Below, piece after piece: positions 1 through 8,529 of a stretch of 60,272 nucleotides of DNA. The notes beneath the pieces were generated by a model, which worked only from the letters and a program-made list of their open reading frames with translations, did no database searches and was not told the origin of the DNA. A program made the translations under genes and the position numbers. This stretch comes from Pseudomonadota bacterium. GTDB lineage: Bacteria; Pseudomonadota; Gammaproteobacteria; Steroidobacterales; Steroidobacteraceae. Positions within the stretch are counted from its first letter, which is position 1. Each line of letters starts with the position of its first letter. Location of the stretch: contig JAKBCE010000024.1 in NCBI GenBank assembly GCA_021808195.1, positions 1 through 60,272 on the forward strand. Direction: 5' to 3'.

Positions 1-13
1 GGGTCGAGGAGAC

Positions 14-1630
14 ATGACGGACAGAGGCCCCGCGCAGGCGCTGCGCGGGGCGGGTGGGTCTTTGCCCGAGGCACTCAAAGGTCTGCTCCGTGCACACGCG
101 TACCCGCATCCGGCCGCGAGCATCGCACTGATCGAAACGCCCATTTCCTGGGTCGTGCTCGCCGGACAGTTCGCCTACAAGATCAAGCGGCCGGTGCGCT
201 ATCCGTTCCTCGATCAGCGCTCCGCGCAGCGCCGTCAATGGCTGTGCGAGGAGGAGTTGCGCCTCAACCGCCGCTTTGCGCCGGAGTTGTATCTCGAGGT
301 GTGTCCCATCGTAGCCGGCGATGACGGCGCCCGGGTGTGCCTCGGTGCCACGCACGCACAGCAGGTGCTCGAGTACGCGGTGCGCATGCTGCGGTTCGAC
401 TCGGAGGACGAACTCGATCGGCGGCTCGCCGGGGGACAGATTGCCCCTGAGCTGCTCGAGACATTCGGCCGCTCGTTGGCGGACATCCATGCGACGCTGG
501 CAGCGGTGGCGGCCGATGTGCCCTGGGGACAGGCGGGGAGCGTGCGGGCACTGTTGAGTGAGAATCTGAGCGAGTGCGCCGCCGCCGCGGCGCAGTTTGC
601 GCTTGGCGAGCGGGTGACGGCACTGCGCGAACCGCTCGCGCGGCGCCTGGCCGAGGCGAGCCCGTGGATGACGCTGCGCCGCATGAGTGGACGGGTTCGC
701 GAATGCCATGGCGATCTGCACAGCCGCAATATTGTGGTGCGCGATGCGCGCCTGGTGCCGTTTGACTGCCTGGAGTACGAACCGGCATTCCGCTGGATCG
801 ATGTGGCCGATGAAGTTGCCTTTCTCTCCAGTGATCTGGCCGCGCACGGTTACCGGCGGCATGCGCACGCCTTTCTCGCCGGTTATCTCGAGCGCAGCGG
901 GGATTACCATGCGTGCCGGTTGATCAAGCTGTACGAGGCCCACCGCGCACTGGTACGGGCCAAGGTGGCGGCTCTCACGGCAGGCCCCGGACGCAGCGCC
1001 GATGAGCGAGCCGCGCTCGGCGAAGAGTGCGAGCGGCTCGTGGCGCATGCCACTGCTGCCCTCACAGCGGTCCATCCACGGCTGGTGCTGATGAGGGGGC
1101 TGTCCGGTTCGGGCAAGACCTGGCTCGCCCGGCAGATTGCGGCCCGGCTCGAGGCGGTGCATCTGCGGTCGGACATCGAGCGCAAGCGTCGCGCGGGTCT
1201 GAACGCACTCGAGCATTCCGACTCGGCATTGTCGGCGGGCTTGTACACCGGGGAAGTCAGCGAGCGCGTGTACGATGATCTGGCGCGCGATGCGTACGAT
1301 GCGCTCAGCGGTGGCTTTGCCGTGATCGTCGATGCGACGCTGCTGCGCCGCGCGGACCGGCGGCGGTTTGCCGAGCTTGCCGAGCGGGCCGGCGCGGCGA
1401 TTGACCTGGTGAGCTGTACGGCACCGCTGGCGGTACTGCGGGAGCGGGTGCAGGCACGCGCCGCAGCCGGTCAGGACCCTTCGGAAGCGACTGTGGATGT
1501 ACTGGAATGGCAGCGCCAGCGGTTCGAGCCGATCGGTCCGCAGGAGCCCTTTGCGCGCCTCGAGATCGACACGAGCGAGCCGCAGGCGCTCGAGCGGGCG
1601 CTGGCGGGGCTCGCTCTGGCGGCGCGCTGA
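14..1630 (+). CDS. APH-like kinase fused to AAA/P-loop kinase domain
   Basis: The 538-residue protein has two parts. The N-terminal two thirds resemble the aminoglycoside-phosphotransferase fold (COG2187 type): a Brenner-like HGDLHSRN motif lies near residue 231 and the downstream Asp (PFDCLEYEP) is present. The C-terminal third is a P-loop kinase (COG0645 type) with Walker A GLSGSGKT near residue 360. This two-domain architecture is a known conserved family of uncertain substrate, so small-molecule phosphorylation is inferred only. The ATG follows GAGGAG by a short spacer, so the start is well supported and the gene looks complete although it begins 13 bases into the window. It converges on the LysR gene, with 4 bases between the stops. 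Confidence 0.85.
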   Translation: MTDRGPAQALRGAGGSLPEALKGLLRAHAYPHPAASIALIETPISWVVLAGQFAYKIKRPVRYPFLDQRSAQRRQWLCEEELRLNRRFAPELYLEVCPIVAGDDGARVCLGATHAQQVLEYAVRMLRFDSEDELDRRLAGGQIAPELLETFGRSLADIHATLAAVAADVPWGQAGSVRALLSENLSECAAAAAQFALGERVTALREPLARRLAEASPWMTLRRMSGRVRECHGDLHSRNIVVRDARLVPFDCLEYEPAFRWIDVADEVAFLSSDLAAHGYRRHAHAFLAGYLERSGDYHACRLIKLYEAHRALVRAKVAALTAGPGRSADERAALGEECERLVAHATAALTAVHPRLVLMRGLSGSGKTWLARQIAARLEAVHLRSDIERKRRAGLNALEHSDSALSAGLYTGEVSERVYDDLARDAYDALSGGFAVIVDATLLRRADRRRFAELAERAGAAIDLVSCTAPLAVLRERVQARAAAGQDPSEATVDVLEWQRQRFEPIGPQEPFARLEIDTSEPQALERALAGLALAAR

Positions 1631-1634
1631 GCGT

Positions 1635-2522
1635 TCAGCGCGCGGCCGGTTGCCTCAGCAACTGCAGGAAGGCCTCGGCCGCCGGCTCGACCGGCGCATT
1701 GTCGCGCTGCACCATCATCAGCGGCCGGGTGATGGTGAGCTCCGGCAAGGGCAGCTCGCGCAGCTGTCCGGTACGCAGCTCCGCGAGCATGCAGATCCGC
1801 GGCAGCCAGGCGATGCCCCCGCCGTGCACCGCGGCACGCTTGAGCGCTTCGGCGTTGCCGAACTCCATGATGTCCCCCTGCACGATGTGCTGGCGCTCGA
1901 GCGCCGCGGTGATCAGCTCGCGGGTGCCCGAGCCGTGCTCGCGCATCAGCAGCGGCTCGCCCGACAGATCGCCCGCCTTGAGCGCACGGCGCTTAAGCAG
2001 CGGCTGATCGGCGGCGGCCACCGGGACGATCTCATCGTGCTGGAACACGGTGCTGCGCAGGCCGCGCAGGTGCAGCGGCCCTTCGATGAAGCCAAGCATG
2101 AAACGCATGTCATCGACGCCCTGGGACACCTGCTCGGTGTTGCCGACGAATAGCGAAATCTGCATGCGCGGGTGCTGTCGACGGTATGTGGCCAGCACCG
2201 CCGGCAGGACATAGGTGCCGATCGTGTTGCTCGCCCCCAGGGTGAGCCGGCCGCGTTGTGCGCCGGCGATCTCGCGCATCGCCGCTTCGGCGGTCCGCTC
2301 GAGTTCAAAGAGTCGCACCGCGTAGCGGTTGAGCTCCTCGCCCGCCTGCGTCAGGCGCATCCCTTTGGCATGCCGCTCGAACAGCGTCACGCCGAGGCGG
2401 CTCTCAAAAGCCTTCAGCTCGCGCGAGAGGGCCGGTTGCGAGACGTGGAGTTTGCGCGCTGAGGCGGTGAGACTGCCGGTGACGGCGACCGTGGAGAAGA
2501 TCGCCAGGTGATGCAGGTTCAT
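1635..2522 (-). CDS. LysR-family transcriptional regulator
   Basis: A 295-residue protein with the LysR layout. The N-terminal winged helix-turn-helix (residues about 1-60) includes SQPALSRELKAFESRLG and LFERHAKGMRLTQAG. A periplasmic-binding-like effector domain fills the rest. The length is normal for the family. The sequence does not identify the effector or target genes. Regulators of this family usually act on a divergent or adjacent gene, but here the neighbours are convergent (kinase fusion) or upstream on the same strand (pirin), so the target is not obvious. A TATACT box lies only about 9 bases upstream of the ATG on the coding strand, so any transcript from it would have almost no leader. 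Confidence 0.93.
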   Translation of the reverse strand: MNLHHLAIFSTVAVTGSLTASARKLHVSQPALSRELKAFESRLGVTLFERHAKGMRLTQAGEELNRYAVRLFELERTAEAAMREIAGAQRGRLTLGASNTIGTYVLPAVLATYRRQHPRMQISLFVGNTEQVSQGVDDMRFMLGFIEGPLHLRGLRSTVFQHDEIVPVAAADQPLLKRRALKAGDLSGEPLLMREHGSGTRELITAALERQHIVQGDIMEFGNAEALKRAAVHGGGIAWLPRICMLAELRTGQLRELPLPELTITRPLMMVQRDNAPVEPAAEAFLQLLRQPAAR

Positions 2523-2568
2523 GGCCGGTCAGTATAGAGGCTTGCGCCGCTTAAGCGCAGGCGAGCGC

Positions 2569-2606
2569 GCCAGCGCGGACCGGCTCGCTCTGCGGTCCGC
2601 GCTGGC
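2569..2606. repeat. 14-bp perfect inverted repeat between pirin and lysR
   Basis: GCCAGCGCGGACCG at 2569-2582 is the exact reverse complement of 2593-2606, with a 10-base loop. It sits between the pirin stop and the LysR start. No T-run follows on the minus strand, so it is not a standard intrinsic terminator. It may act as a 3'-end stabiliser or a Rho-assisted end for the pirin transcript. Confidence 0.6.
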
Positions 2607-2630
2607 ACCGATGCCCGCGGGCGGGCGGGC

Positions 2631-3497
2631 CTAGAACCGGCCGCTCTGAAAGTCGCTGAACGCCTGCATCAGCTCCTCGCGCGTGTTCATGACGAACGGT
2701 CCGTATTTGGCGATCGGCTCGCGCAACGGGCGGCCGGCGACCAGGATGACGCGCGCGCTCGCGCCGTGCCCGTCGCCGCCGGCGCGGCCTTCGAACCTGA
2801 CCGCGCTGCCCGCGGTGAGCACGGCAAGTTCGTGGCTGGCCACCGTGGCCGCCGAATCACCCTCGCCGATGCGTACGGCGCCCTCATAAACATAGGCGAA
2901 GGCAGCGTGCTCGCTCGGCAGTGCGTGCGTGAACACGCTGCCGGGGGACAGCTCGATATCGAGGTAGGTCGGGTCAGTCGCCGGTTGCACGATCGGACCG
3001 GTGATGCCCTCGAGCGCCCCGGCGATCACCTTCACGCGGGCTGCGCCCGCGGCGACCTGCGGAATCCTCTCCGGTCCGAACTCCTGGTAGCGCGGCGTGG
3101 TCATTTTCTGCTGCGATGGCAGGTTGATCCACAGCTGGAAGCCGCGCATGCGCCCCTCCTGCTGCTCGGGCATTTCGGAGTGCACGATGCCGCGTCCGGC
3201 AGTCATCCACTGCACCGCGCCCGGTACCAGCACGCCCTCGTGGCCGTGATTGTCGCGGTGGCGCATGCGTCCATCGAGCATGTAGGTGACCGTTTCAAAG
3301 CCCCGATGCGGATGGTCGGGAAAACCTGCGATGTAATCGCCGGGGTTGTCGGTGCCGAACTCATCGAGCATCAGGAATGGGTCCAGGTCGGGGAGTTGCG
3401 GTTGACCGATGACGCGGGTGAGTTTGACGCCCGCGCCGTCGGCAGTCGGCATACCGCGCACGAGGCGTGCGACACCGCGGTTGGCAACAGTATTCAT
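2631..3497 (-). CDS. Pirin family protein
   Basis: The bicupin pirin fold is indicated by HPHRGFETVTYMLDG near residues 56-70 and by the later HSEMPE, which supply the His/His/His/Glu metal ligands of the N-terminal cupin. Length from the preferred start is 288 residues, normal for pirins, some of which show quercetin dioxygenase activity in vitro. I chose the ATG at 3497 (MNTVANRG) because GAGGAG lies 7 bases upstream. An in-frame extension to 3638 is possible but overlaps azoR and lacks family similarity. Pirin next to an azoreductase and an HxlR regulator suggests an electrophile or quinone stress locus (inference). Confidence 0.93.
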   Translation of the reverse strand: MNTVANRGVARLVRGMPTADGAGVKLTRVIGQPQLPDLDPFLMLDEFGTDNPGDYIAGFPDHPHRGFETVTYMLDGRMRHRDNHGHEGVLVPGAVQWMTAGRGIVHSEMPEQQEGRMRGFQLWINLPSQQKMTTPRYQEFGPERIPQVAAGAARVKVIAGALEGITGPIVQPATDPTYLDIELSPGSVFTHALPSEHAAFAYVYEGAVRIGEGDSAATVASHELAVLTAGSAVRFEGRAGGDGHGASARVILVAGRPLREPIAKYGPFVMNTREELMQAFSDFQSGRF

Positions 3498-3537
3498 GAG
3501 GTTCTCCTCGATATTCTGACGCGTGTGGGTGTCTGAC

Positions 3538-4146
3538 TCAGGCCGCCAGCCGGGCGGCCTCGGCGGTCGCCGCTGCGAGGGCTGCCTCACGTTGAGCCGG
3601 GCTGATGTTAACCCCCTCGGCGCGCACGAACGTGACATCCGTGATGCCGAGGAAGGTGAACACGCCGCGCAAGTAGCTTTCCTGGTGATCGAGTGCGGCA
3701 GCCGGGGATTGCGGCCCGTAGAACCCGCCTCGCGAGGAAGCCACGATCACTTTCTTGCCGCCGGCGAGGCCTTGGGGGCCGTCCGGGCCGTAGCGGAATG
3801 TCTGGCCGGCCACGCAGACTCGGTCGATCCAGGCCTTAAGTTGCGAGGAGACGGAGAAGTTGTACATCGGCGCGCCGATCACGATGATCTGCGCGGCGAG
3901 AAATTCACTGAGGGCTGCACGGCCACGTTCCAGATCACGCTGTAAATCCTCGGATGCAGGACTCACCCCCTGCGAGGCAGCCAGGTGAGCTCCGGTCAGG
4001 TGGCCGAGGGGCTCGGTGCCAAGGTCGGTGTAACGCACGTCCAAATCTGGGTGCAGCGTACGGAAGCGCTCGACAATGACGGCCGTCAATTGCCGACTGA
4101 TGGAGTTCTGGCCGAGAATGCTGGCGTCGACGTGCAGGAGTTTCAT
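3538..4146 (-). CDS. azoR: FMN-dependent NADH-azoreductase / quinone reductase
   Basis: A 202-residue flavodoxin-like protein. The N-terminal phosphate-binding loop ([14 protein letters not shown]) and [19 protein letters not shown] are typical of AzoR, which reduces quinones and azo compounds with NADH using FMN as a homodimer in the cytoplasm. It lies upstream of pirin on the same strand with a 40-base gap and is divergent from an HxlR regulator. That arrangement is common for quinone- or aldehyde-responsive azoreductases, so regulation by the HxlR protein is likely but inferred. Start ATG (MKLLHVDAS) matches the family start. Confidence 0.93.
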   Translation of the reverse strand: MKLLHVDASILGQNSISRQLTAVIVERFRTLHPDLDVRYTDLGTEPLGHLTGAHLAASQGVSPASEDLQRDLERGRAALSEFLAAQIIVIGAPMYNFSVSSQLKAWIDRVCVAGQTFRYGPDGPQGLAGGKKVIVASSRGGFYGPQSPAAALDHQESYLRGVFTFLGITDVTFVRAEGVNISPAQREAALAAATAEAARLAA

Positions 4147-4227
4147 GGCGGGCCTCGGTGTGGTATAAAAACGGTACCAAGGCTAAGTATGTAAGTCCGA
4201 GCCTGGGAAACACAAGAAGGCACAGTC
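4147..4227. promoter_or_regulatory. azoR/hxlR divergent regulatory region
   Basis: This 81-base divergent region is clearly AT-richer than its flanks. It contains a short imperfect dyad, GGTATAAAAACGGTACC, at about 4165-4181. Related HxlR/YodB-family regulators bind AT-rich dyads in such divergent regions, so this is a candidate operator. No footprint can be claimed. Confidence 0.4.
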
Positions 4228-4734
4228 ATGCGACAGAGTGAAACCGGCGTAACCCACCAGGCGACGGGGCAGGCGGGCGGGGCGTGTCCGCAGAGCGCCG
4301 AGTGCCCGAAGATCAGTCAGGTGCTGGCGCGTGTGGGTGAGAAATGGAGCGTGCTCATCATCATCATGCTCGCCGAGCGGCCGCGGCGCTTCTCGGATCT
4401 GAAGCGCTCGATCGGGGGGATCTCCCAGCGCATGTTGACGCTCTGCCTGCGTGGCCTGGAGCGCGACGGACTCGTCAAACGCACGGTATTTCCGGTGGTG
4501 CCACCGCGTGTGGAGTACGAGTTGACCGCGCTCGGACAGTCACTGCGCGAGCCGGTGACACAGCTTGCCAATTGGGCCAAGGGGCATCTGGCGGAGCTCG
4601 ATGCAGCGCGCGCAGCATTTGACCGGCGTGAGGCGCTTGCCGCGCCGGCAGGCGGGGCCGGGCAGGAGTGGGGCGCCGGGGAGCACGTGGGCGGTGCGGC
4701 GCACACTGCCAGCGCCGGCTCGCCGCGCCGCTAG
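4228..4734 (+). CDS. HxlR-family winged-helix regulator
   Basis: A 168-residue protein with the HxlR core: VGEKWSVLIIIMLAERPRRFSDLKRSIGGISQRMLTLCLRGLERDGLV (about residues 34-81), followed by a wing with PPRVEYELTALG. Cysteines at ACPQSAEC precede the core. Redox-sensing HxlR proteins (YodB, HypR) use a Cys near this position, so thiol sensing is plausible but not shown. The C-terminal 40 residues are Gly/Ala-rich and probably disordered. An AGAAGG box precedes the ATG. Its TAG stop shares the CTAG palindrome with the hisIE stop. Confidence 0.92.
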   Translation: MRQSETGVTHQATGQAGGACPQSAECPKISQVLARVGEKWSVLIIIMLAERPRRFSDLKRSIGGISQRMLTLCLRGLERDGLVKRTVFPVVPPRVEYELTALGQSLREPVTQLANWAKGHLAELDAARAAFDRREALAAPAGGAGQEWGAGEHVGGAAHTASAGSPRR

Positions 4735-5375
4735 CGCTTACTGGCGTGGCGGGCGCTCAGCTCCTCGACGATACGCTTAAGCGACAGCCCCCGGCTCTTC
4801 AGCAGCAGCGTCAGGTGATAGAGCAGATCGGCGCACTCTCCGATCAGCTTCGCTTCGCTCTCGCTCACCGCGGCGAGCGCTACCTCCAGACCTTCCTCGC
4901 CGACTTTCTGTGCCATGCGGTTGACACCCTGGGCGTACAGGCGTGCGGTGTAGCTGCCTTCGGGCCGCTCGGCAATGCGCTCGGCAATCACCGTCTCGAG
5001 TGTGCTCAGGAACGCCAGCGGTGCAGCGGATTCACCGAAGCAGCTGTCTGTGCCGAGGTGACAGACCGGCCCGAGCGGCCGAGCGGTCACGAGCAGCGCA
5101 TCGCGGTCGCAGTCGGTGCGCGCCTCGAGGAACTGCAAAGTGTGGCCTGATGTTTCGCCCTTTTCCCACAAACACGCCCGGCTGCGGCTGTAGAATACGA
5201 CCCGCGCGCGTTTGAAGGTCTCGCGCAGTGCCTCGCGGTTCATGTAACCGAGCATGCGCACGCTGCCGGCCGGATCCTGCACGATCGCAGGCAGCAGGCC
5301 GCCTTGCTTCTCGAAGGCGAGTGCATCGATGTCCTCGGGGCGCAGCGCTGCGCCCGGGGGCGGGATTGCCGTCAT
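4731..5375 (-). CDS. hisIE: Bifunctional PR-AMP cyclohydrolase / PR-ATP pyrophosphatase
   Basis: Catalyses steps 2 and 3 of histidine biosynthesis. The N-terminal HisI domain (about residues 1-115) has [16 protein letters not shown] and the zinc-type cysteines TDCDRD, PVCH and DSCF. The C-terminal HisE domain has [14 protein letters not shown] and [13 protein letters not shown], the MazG-like helical pyrophosphatase motif. At 214 residues it has the usual size of the fused enzyme. It is the last gene of the his operon. Its ATG overlaps the hisF stop by 4 bases, and its TAG overlaps the convergent hxlR TAG. Confidence 0.97.
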   Translation of the reverse strand: MTAIPPPGAALRPEDIDALAFEKQGGLLPAIVQDPAGSVRMLGYMNREALRETFKRARVVFYSRSRACLWEKGETSGHTLQFLEARTDCDRDALLVTARPLGPVCHLGTDSCFGESAAPLAFLSTLETVIAERIAERPEGSYTARLYAQGVNRMAQKVGEEGLEVALAAVSESEAKLIGECADLLYHLTLLLKSRGLSLKRIVEELSARHASKR

Positions 5376-6139
5376 ACGCGTACCTCAATACCTTGCGCGC
5401 TGAGGGCGCGCTTCAGCTCGGCGATGCCGAGCACTCCGCTGTGAAACACGCTGGCCGCAAGTGCCGCATCGACGCCGGCATCGCGGAATGCCGCGACGAA
5501 ATGTTCGCTGGCCCCGGCGCCGCCCGAGGCGACCAGCGGAACGCGGCACACCGCGCGCACCGCGCGCAGCTGCTCGATGTCGTAACCGCGGCGCACGCCG
5601 TCACTGCCCATGCAGTTCAGAACGATCTCCCCGGCACCGCGCGCCTGCACTTCCTGCACCCACTGCAGCACGTCGCGCCCGGAGTGTCGCGTGCGCTGCG
5701 GATCGCCGGTGAACTGGTAGGCGCGGTAGCCCTCGGAGGTGAGCTGACTGTCGATGCCGACCACGACGCACTGGGCGCCGAAGCGCTGGCTCAATGCATC
5801 GATCAGCCCCGGATCGGCGAGCGCCGGGGAGTTGATCGAGACTTTTTCCGCGCCGGCATTGAGCACCGCTTCGGCATCGGCGACCGAGCGGATGCCGCCG
5901 GCGACGCAGAACGGGATGTCGAGCACGCGGGCCACCCGGTGCACCCATTGCCGATCGACCGAACGGCCCTCGGGGCTGGCGGTGATGTCGTAGAACACCA
6001 GTTCATCGGCGCCCTCGTCGCGGTAGCGGGCCGCGAGCGTCATGATGTCCCCGACCACTCGATGGTCGCGGAAGCGCACGCCCTTGACGACCTGACCGTC
6101 GCGGACGTCTAGGCAGGGAATGATGCGGCGGGCAAGAAT
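5372..6139 (-). CDS. hisF: Imidazole glycerol phosphate synthase, cyclase subunit HisF
   Basis: Synthase subunit that joins ring closure to AICAR release, working with HisH. The (beta-alpha)8 barrel is clear: [19 protein letters not shown] at the N-terminus (catalytic Asp11 equivalent) and VVVGIDSQL (second catalytic Asp). No ATG, GTG or TTG lies near the family start. The only codon that gives the expected N-terminus is ATT at 6139, preceded by GAGGAG with an 8-base spacer, giving 255 residues. The nearest in-frame ATG (6400) would add 87 residues encoded inside hisA. The gene overlaps hisA by 31 bases and hisIE by 4. Confidence 0.93.
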   Translation of the reverse strand: MLARRIIPCLDVRDGQVVKGVRFRDHRVVGDIMTLAARYRDEGADELVFYDITASPEGRSVDRQWVHRVARVLDIPFCVAGGIRSVADAEAVLNAGAEKVSINSPALADPGLIDALSQRFGAQCVVVGIDSQLTSEGYRAYQFTGDPQRTRHSGRDVLQWVQEVQARGAGEIVLNCMGSDGVRRGYDIEQLRAVRAVCRVPLVASGGAGASEHFVAAFRDAGVDAALAASVFHSGVLGIAELKRALSAQGIEVRV

Positions 6140-6861
6140 GGTCGTAACTCCTCGGCGGCCATGCGTTCCTCGAGCAGAGCCTTGCCGCTCACCGCGGCGG
6201 CCACCCCGAGGCGCGAGAGTGCGTGCAAATCGTTCGCATCGCGTACGCCGCCGGAGGCCTGCCAGGCAAGCCCGGGAAAGCGCTCGCGTGCGGCGCGGTA
6301 AAGCTCGAGGTTGGGTCCGGCGAGCGCACCATCGCGCTCGATGTCCGTGCACAGTACGTGCGCAATGCTGCCCGCGGGATACCGTTCGAGTACCTGCCAC
6401 AGGCTGAGAGCGCCCGCTTCGCGCCAGCCGCGCGTGCGCACCTGCGGCACGCCCTGCGCGTCGTGTCTGATATCGAGTGCCAGGCAGATGCGCTCGGCGC
6501 CGAAGCGCTCGAGCCAGCCGCGCACGATCTGGGGCTGCTCGACCGCGGTACTGCCGATCACCACGCGCGCCGCGCCGGCTTCGAGCAGATCCTCGATGCG
6601 CTCGAGCGAGCGGATCCCTCCGCCCACCTGCACGCGGATCCCCGATTGCCCGAGCAGCGTGCCGATAACCGCTCGGTTGGCGGGCGTGCCATCGCGCGCG
6701 CCGTCGAGATCGACCAGGTGCAGCCAGCTCGCCCCCAGAGCGCGGTAGCGCTCGAGCAGTTCGAGCGGATCGTGATCGTAACGGGTCTCGGCCTGGAAGT
6801 TGCCCTGGTAGAGCCGCACGCAGCGCCCGGCGCGCAGATCGATCGCGGGTATGAGTAACAT
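6109..6861 (-). CDS. hisA: Phosphoribosylformimino-5-aminoimidazole carboxamide ribotide isomerase
   Basis: HisA performs the Amadori isomerisation of ProFAR to PRFAR. At 250 residues it is a half-barrel-repeat TIM barrel with [12 protein letters not shown] (catalytic Asp8), [16 protein letters not shown] and the second-half phosphate site [15 protein letters not shown] chose the ATG at 6861, 4 bases after the hisH stop. A much longer in-frame ORF to 7362 is only a shadow inside hisH. The 3' end overlaps hisF, which has consequences for translational coupling (see hisF). Confidence 0.96.
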   Translation of the reverse strand: MLLIPAIDLRAGRCVRLYQGNFQAETRYDHDPLELLERYRALGASWLHLVDLDGARDGTPANRAVIGTLLGQSGIRVQVGGGIRSLERIEDLLEAGAARVVIGSTAVEQPQIVRGWLERFGAERICLALDIRHDAQGVPQVRTRGWREAGALSLWQVLERYPAGSIAHVLCTDIERDGALAGPNLELYRAARERFPGLAWQASGGVRDANDLHALSRLGVAAAVSGKALLEERMAAEELRPFLPAASFPA

Positions 6862-6865
6862 GGCT

Positions 6866-7459
6866 TTATATAGTGAGGAAGTTTTGCAGCAGACGGGCAC
6901 CGCTCGCGGCCGAGCGTTCCGGGTGGAACTGCACGCCCCAGAAGTTGTTGTGTCGCACGACGGCCGAGAGGCTCTCGCCATAGTCGACTGCGGCGAGCGT
7001 CGGGGTGCCGACGGCCACCGCGTAGCTGTGCACGAAGTAGAAATACGCCTCGGTACCGAGCCCGGCGAGCAGCGGATCGGGCCGCATCGTCGCGAGGCGG
7101 TTCCAGCCCATGTGCGGCACCGGGCGCGCGGTGCGCGCTTCGAGTCGGCGCACCACGCCGGGGATGATGCCGAGACACGGGGCATCGCCTTCAGCGGAAT
7201 ACTCGAACAGCAGTTGCATGCCGAGGCAGATGCCGAGCAGAGGCTGGGTGAGGGTGCCGAGCAGCCCCGCCAGTCCGCTGCGCTGCAGGCGCTGCATGGC
7301 GTCTGCCGCCGAGCCGACGCCGGGCAGGACGACCCGCTCGGCGGCGGCGATTTCATCGGCATTGGCGCTGACCCGCACGCGCTCGCCCAGCCGCTCGAAG
7401 GCGAATTGCAGGGAGGCGAGGTTCGCCCCGCCGCTGTCGATGATGACGGTGCCGCTCAC
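6866..7459 (-). CDS. hisH: Imidazole glycerol phosphate synthase, glutaminase subunit HisH
   Basis: Class I glutamine amidotransferase of 197 residues that supplies ammonia to HisF. The nucleophile is the Cys in LLGICLGMQLLF (about residue 81). The catalytic His and Glu are in GVQFHPERS near the C-terminus. The start MSGTVIIDSGGANLASL matches the family (YxxxN-like oxyanion region GGANL). It overlaps the hisB stop by 4 bases and is followed after 4 bases by hisA. Confidence 0.96.
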   Translation of the reverse strand: MSGTVIIDSGGANLASLQFAFERLGERVRVSANADEIAAAERVVLPGVGSAADAMQRLQRSGLAGLLGTLTQPLLGICLGMQLLFEYSAEGDAPCLGIIPGVVRRLEARTARPVPHMGWNRLATMRPDPLLAGLGTEAYFYFVHSYAVAVGTPTLAAVDYGESLSAVVRHNNFWGVQFHPERSAASGARLLQNFLTI

Positions 7460-8529
7460 AACACACCCTTGGTGCTCGGCAGCTCCTCGCCCTCGCGCTG
7501 CAGAGCCTGGCGCAGCGCCCGCCCGACGCCCTTGAAGCAGCCCTCGACCATGTGGTGGCTGTTCTCGCCCTCGATGCGCACGTGAATTGCAGCGCCGAGG
7601 GTGTCGGCGAGAGAGCGGAAGAAATGCGGCACCAGCTCGGTCGGCAGGCCGCCGATGCTCGGGCGCGCGAAGCGCCCCTCGAAGCGCGCGAACGGGCGGC
7701 CGGACAGATCGATCGCCACCTGCGCCTGCGCCTCGTCCATCGGCAGCAGGAAGCCATAGCGTGCGATGCCGAGCTTGGTGCCGAGCGCCCGGCGCAGCGC
7801 CTCGCCGAGCGCGAGGGCGCAGTCCTCGACGGTATGATGCTCATCGATGTGCAGATCACCGCGGCAGGTGAGTTCGAGCGCGAAGCCGCCGTGTCGTGCG
7901 AGTTGCTCGAGCATGTGATCGAAGAAGCCGATGCCAGTCGTAATCTGCACTGGTGCGGTGGCATCGAGATCGACGCGCACTTCGATGTTGGTCTCGCGCG
8001 TGCGCCGCTCGACGCGGGCGCGGCGTGCGCTGAGCGCGGCGAGGGCCGCTGGCCAGGTCTCCTCTGGCGTGCCGTCCTGGCGGACGCGCACGCCGCGTAC
8101 GCCGAGATTTGCGGCGAAGGCGAGATCGGTATCGCGATCGCCCACGACCGCGCTCGACTCGAGGTCGATGGGGTGCTCGCGCAGGTAGTCCTCCAGCAGG
8201 GCGGTCTTGGGCTTGCGGCAGGCACAGTTGTCCGCGGGCCGGTGCGGGCAGATAAACACCGCCGCGAAGCGGATGCCCTGTGCGGCAAAGGTGTCGAGAA
8301 TGAATTGGTGTACGAGCTCGAAGCGTTCGCGCGGAAAGGTGTCGGTGCCGAGTCCATCCTGGTTGGTGACCATGATCAGCCGGTAGCCGCGCCGCTGCAG
8401 CGTGCCGAGCGCAGCGAACACCCCGGGCATGAAGCGCACCTTTTCCAGCGCATCGACCTGATGGTCGGCTGGTTCCTCGACCAGCGTACCGTCGCGGTCG
8501 AGGAAGATCGTGGCAGTCGGACGGCTCAT
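7456..8529 (-). CDS. hisB: Bifunctional histidinol-phosphatase / IGP dehydratase
   Basis: A 357-residue fusion catalysing IGP dehydration and histidinol-phosphate dephosphorylation. The N-terminal HAD phosphatase domain carries IFLDRDGTLVEEP (DxD nucleophile) and a zinc loop CPHRPADNCACRKP. The dehydratase domain begins near residue 170 with RETNIEVRVDLD and contains the metal-binding FFDHMLEQLARHG, DEHHTVEDCALALGEAL and SHHMVEGCFKG. This fused form is characteristic of enterobacterial and xanthomonad-type his operons. It overlaps hisC and hisH by 4 bases each. Confidence 0.97.
   Translation of the reverse strand: MSRPTATIFLDRDGTLVEEPADHQVDALEKVRFMPGVFAALGTLQRRGYRLIMVTNQDGLGTDTFPRERFELVHQFILDTFAAQGIRFAAVFICPHRPADNCACRKPKTALLEDYLREHPIDLESSAVVGDRDTDLAFAANLGVRGVRVRQDGTPEETWPAALAALSARRARVERRTRETNIEVRVDLDATAPVQITTGIGFFDHMLEQLARHGGFALELTCRGDLHIDEHHTVEDCALALGEALRRALGTKLGIARYGFLLPMDEAQAQVAIDLSGRPFARFEGRFARPSIGGLPTELVPHFFRSLADTLGAAIHVRIEGENSHHMVEGCFKGVGRALRQALQREGEELPSTKGVL

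Noticed and set aside
6140..6400. N-terminal extension of HisF from an ATG inside hisA
   Set aside because: The 87 extra residues are Arg-rich, encoded inside the conserved hisA frame and absent from the family; ATT start preferred.
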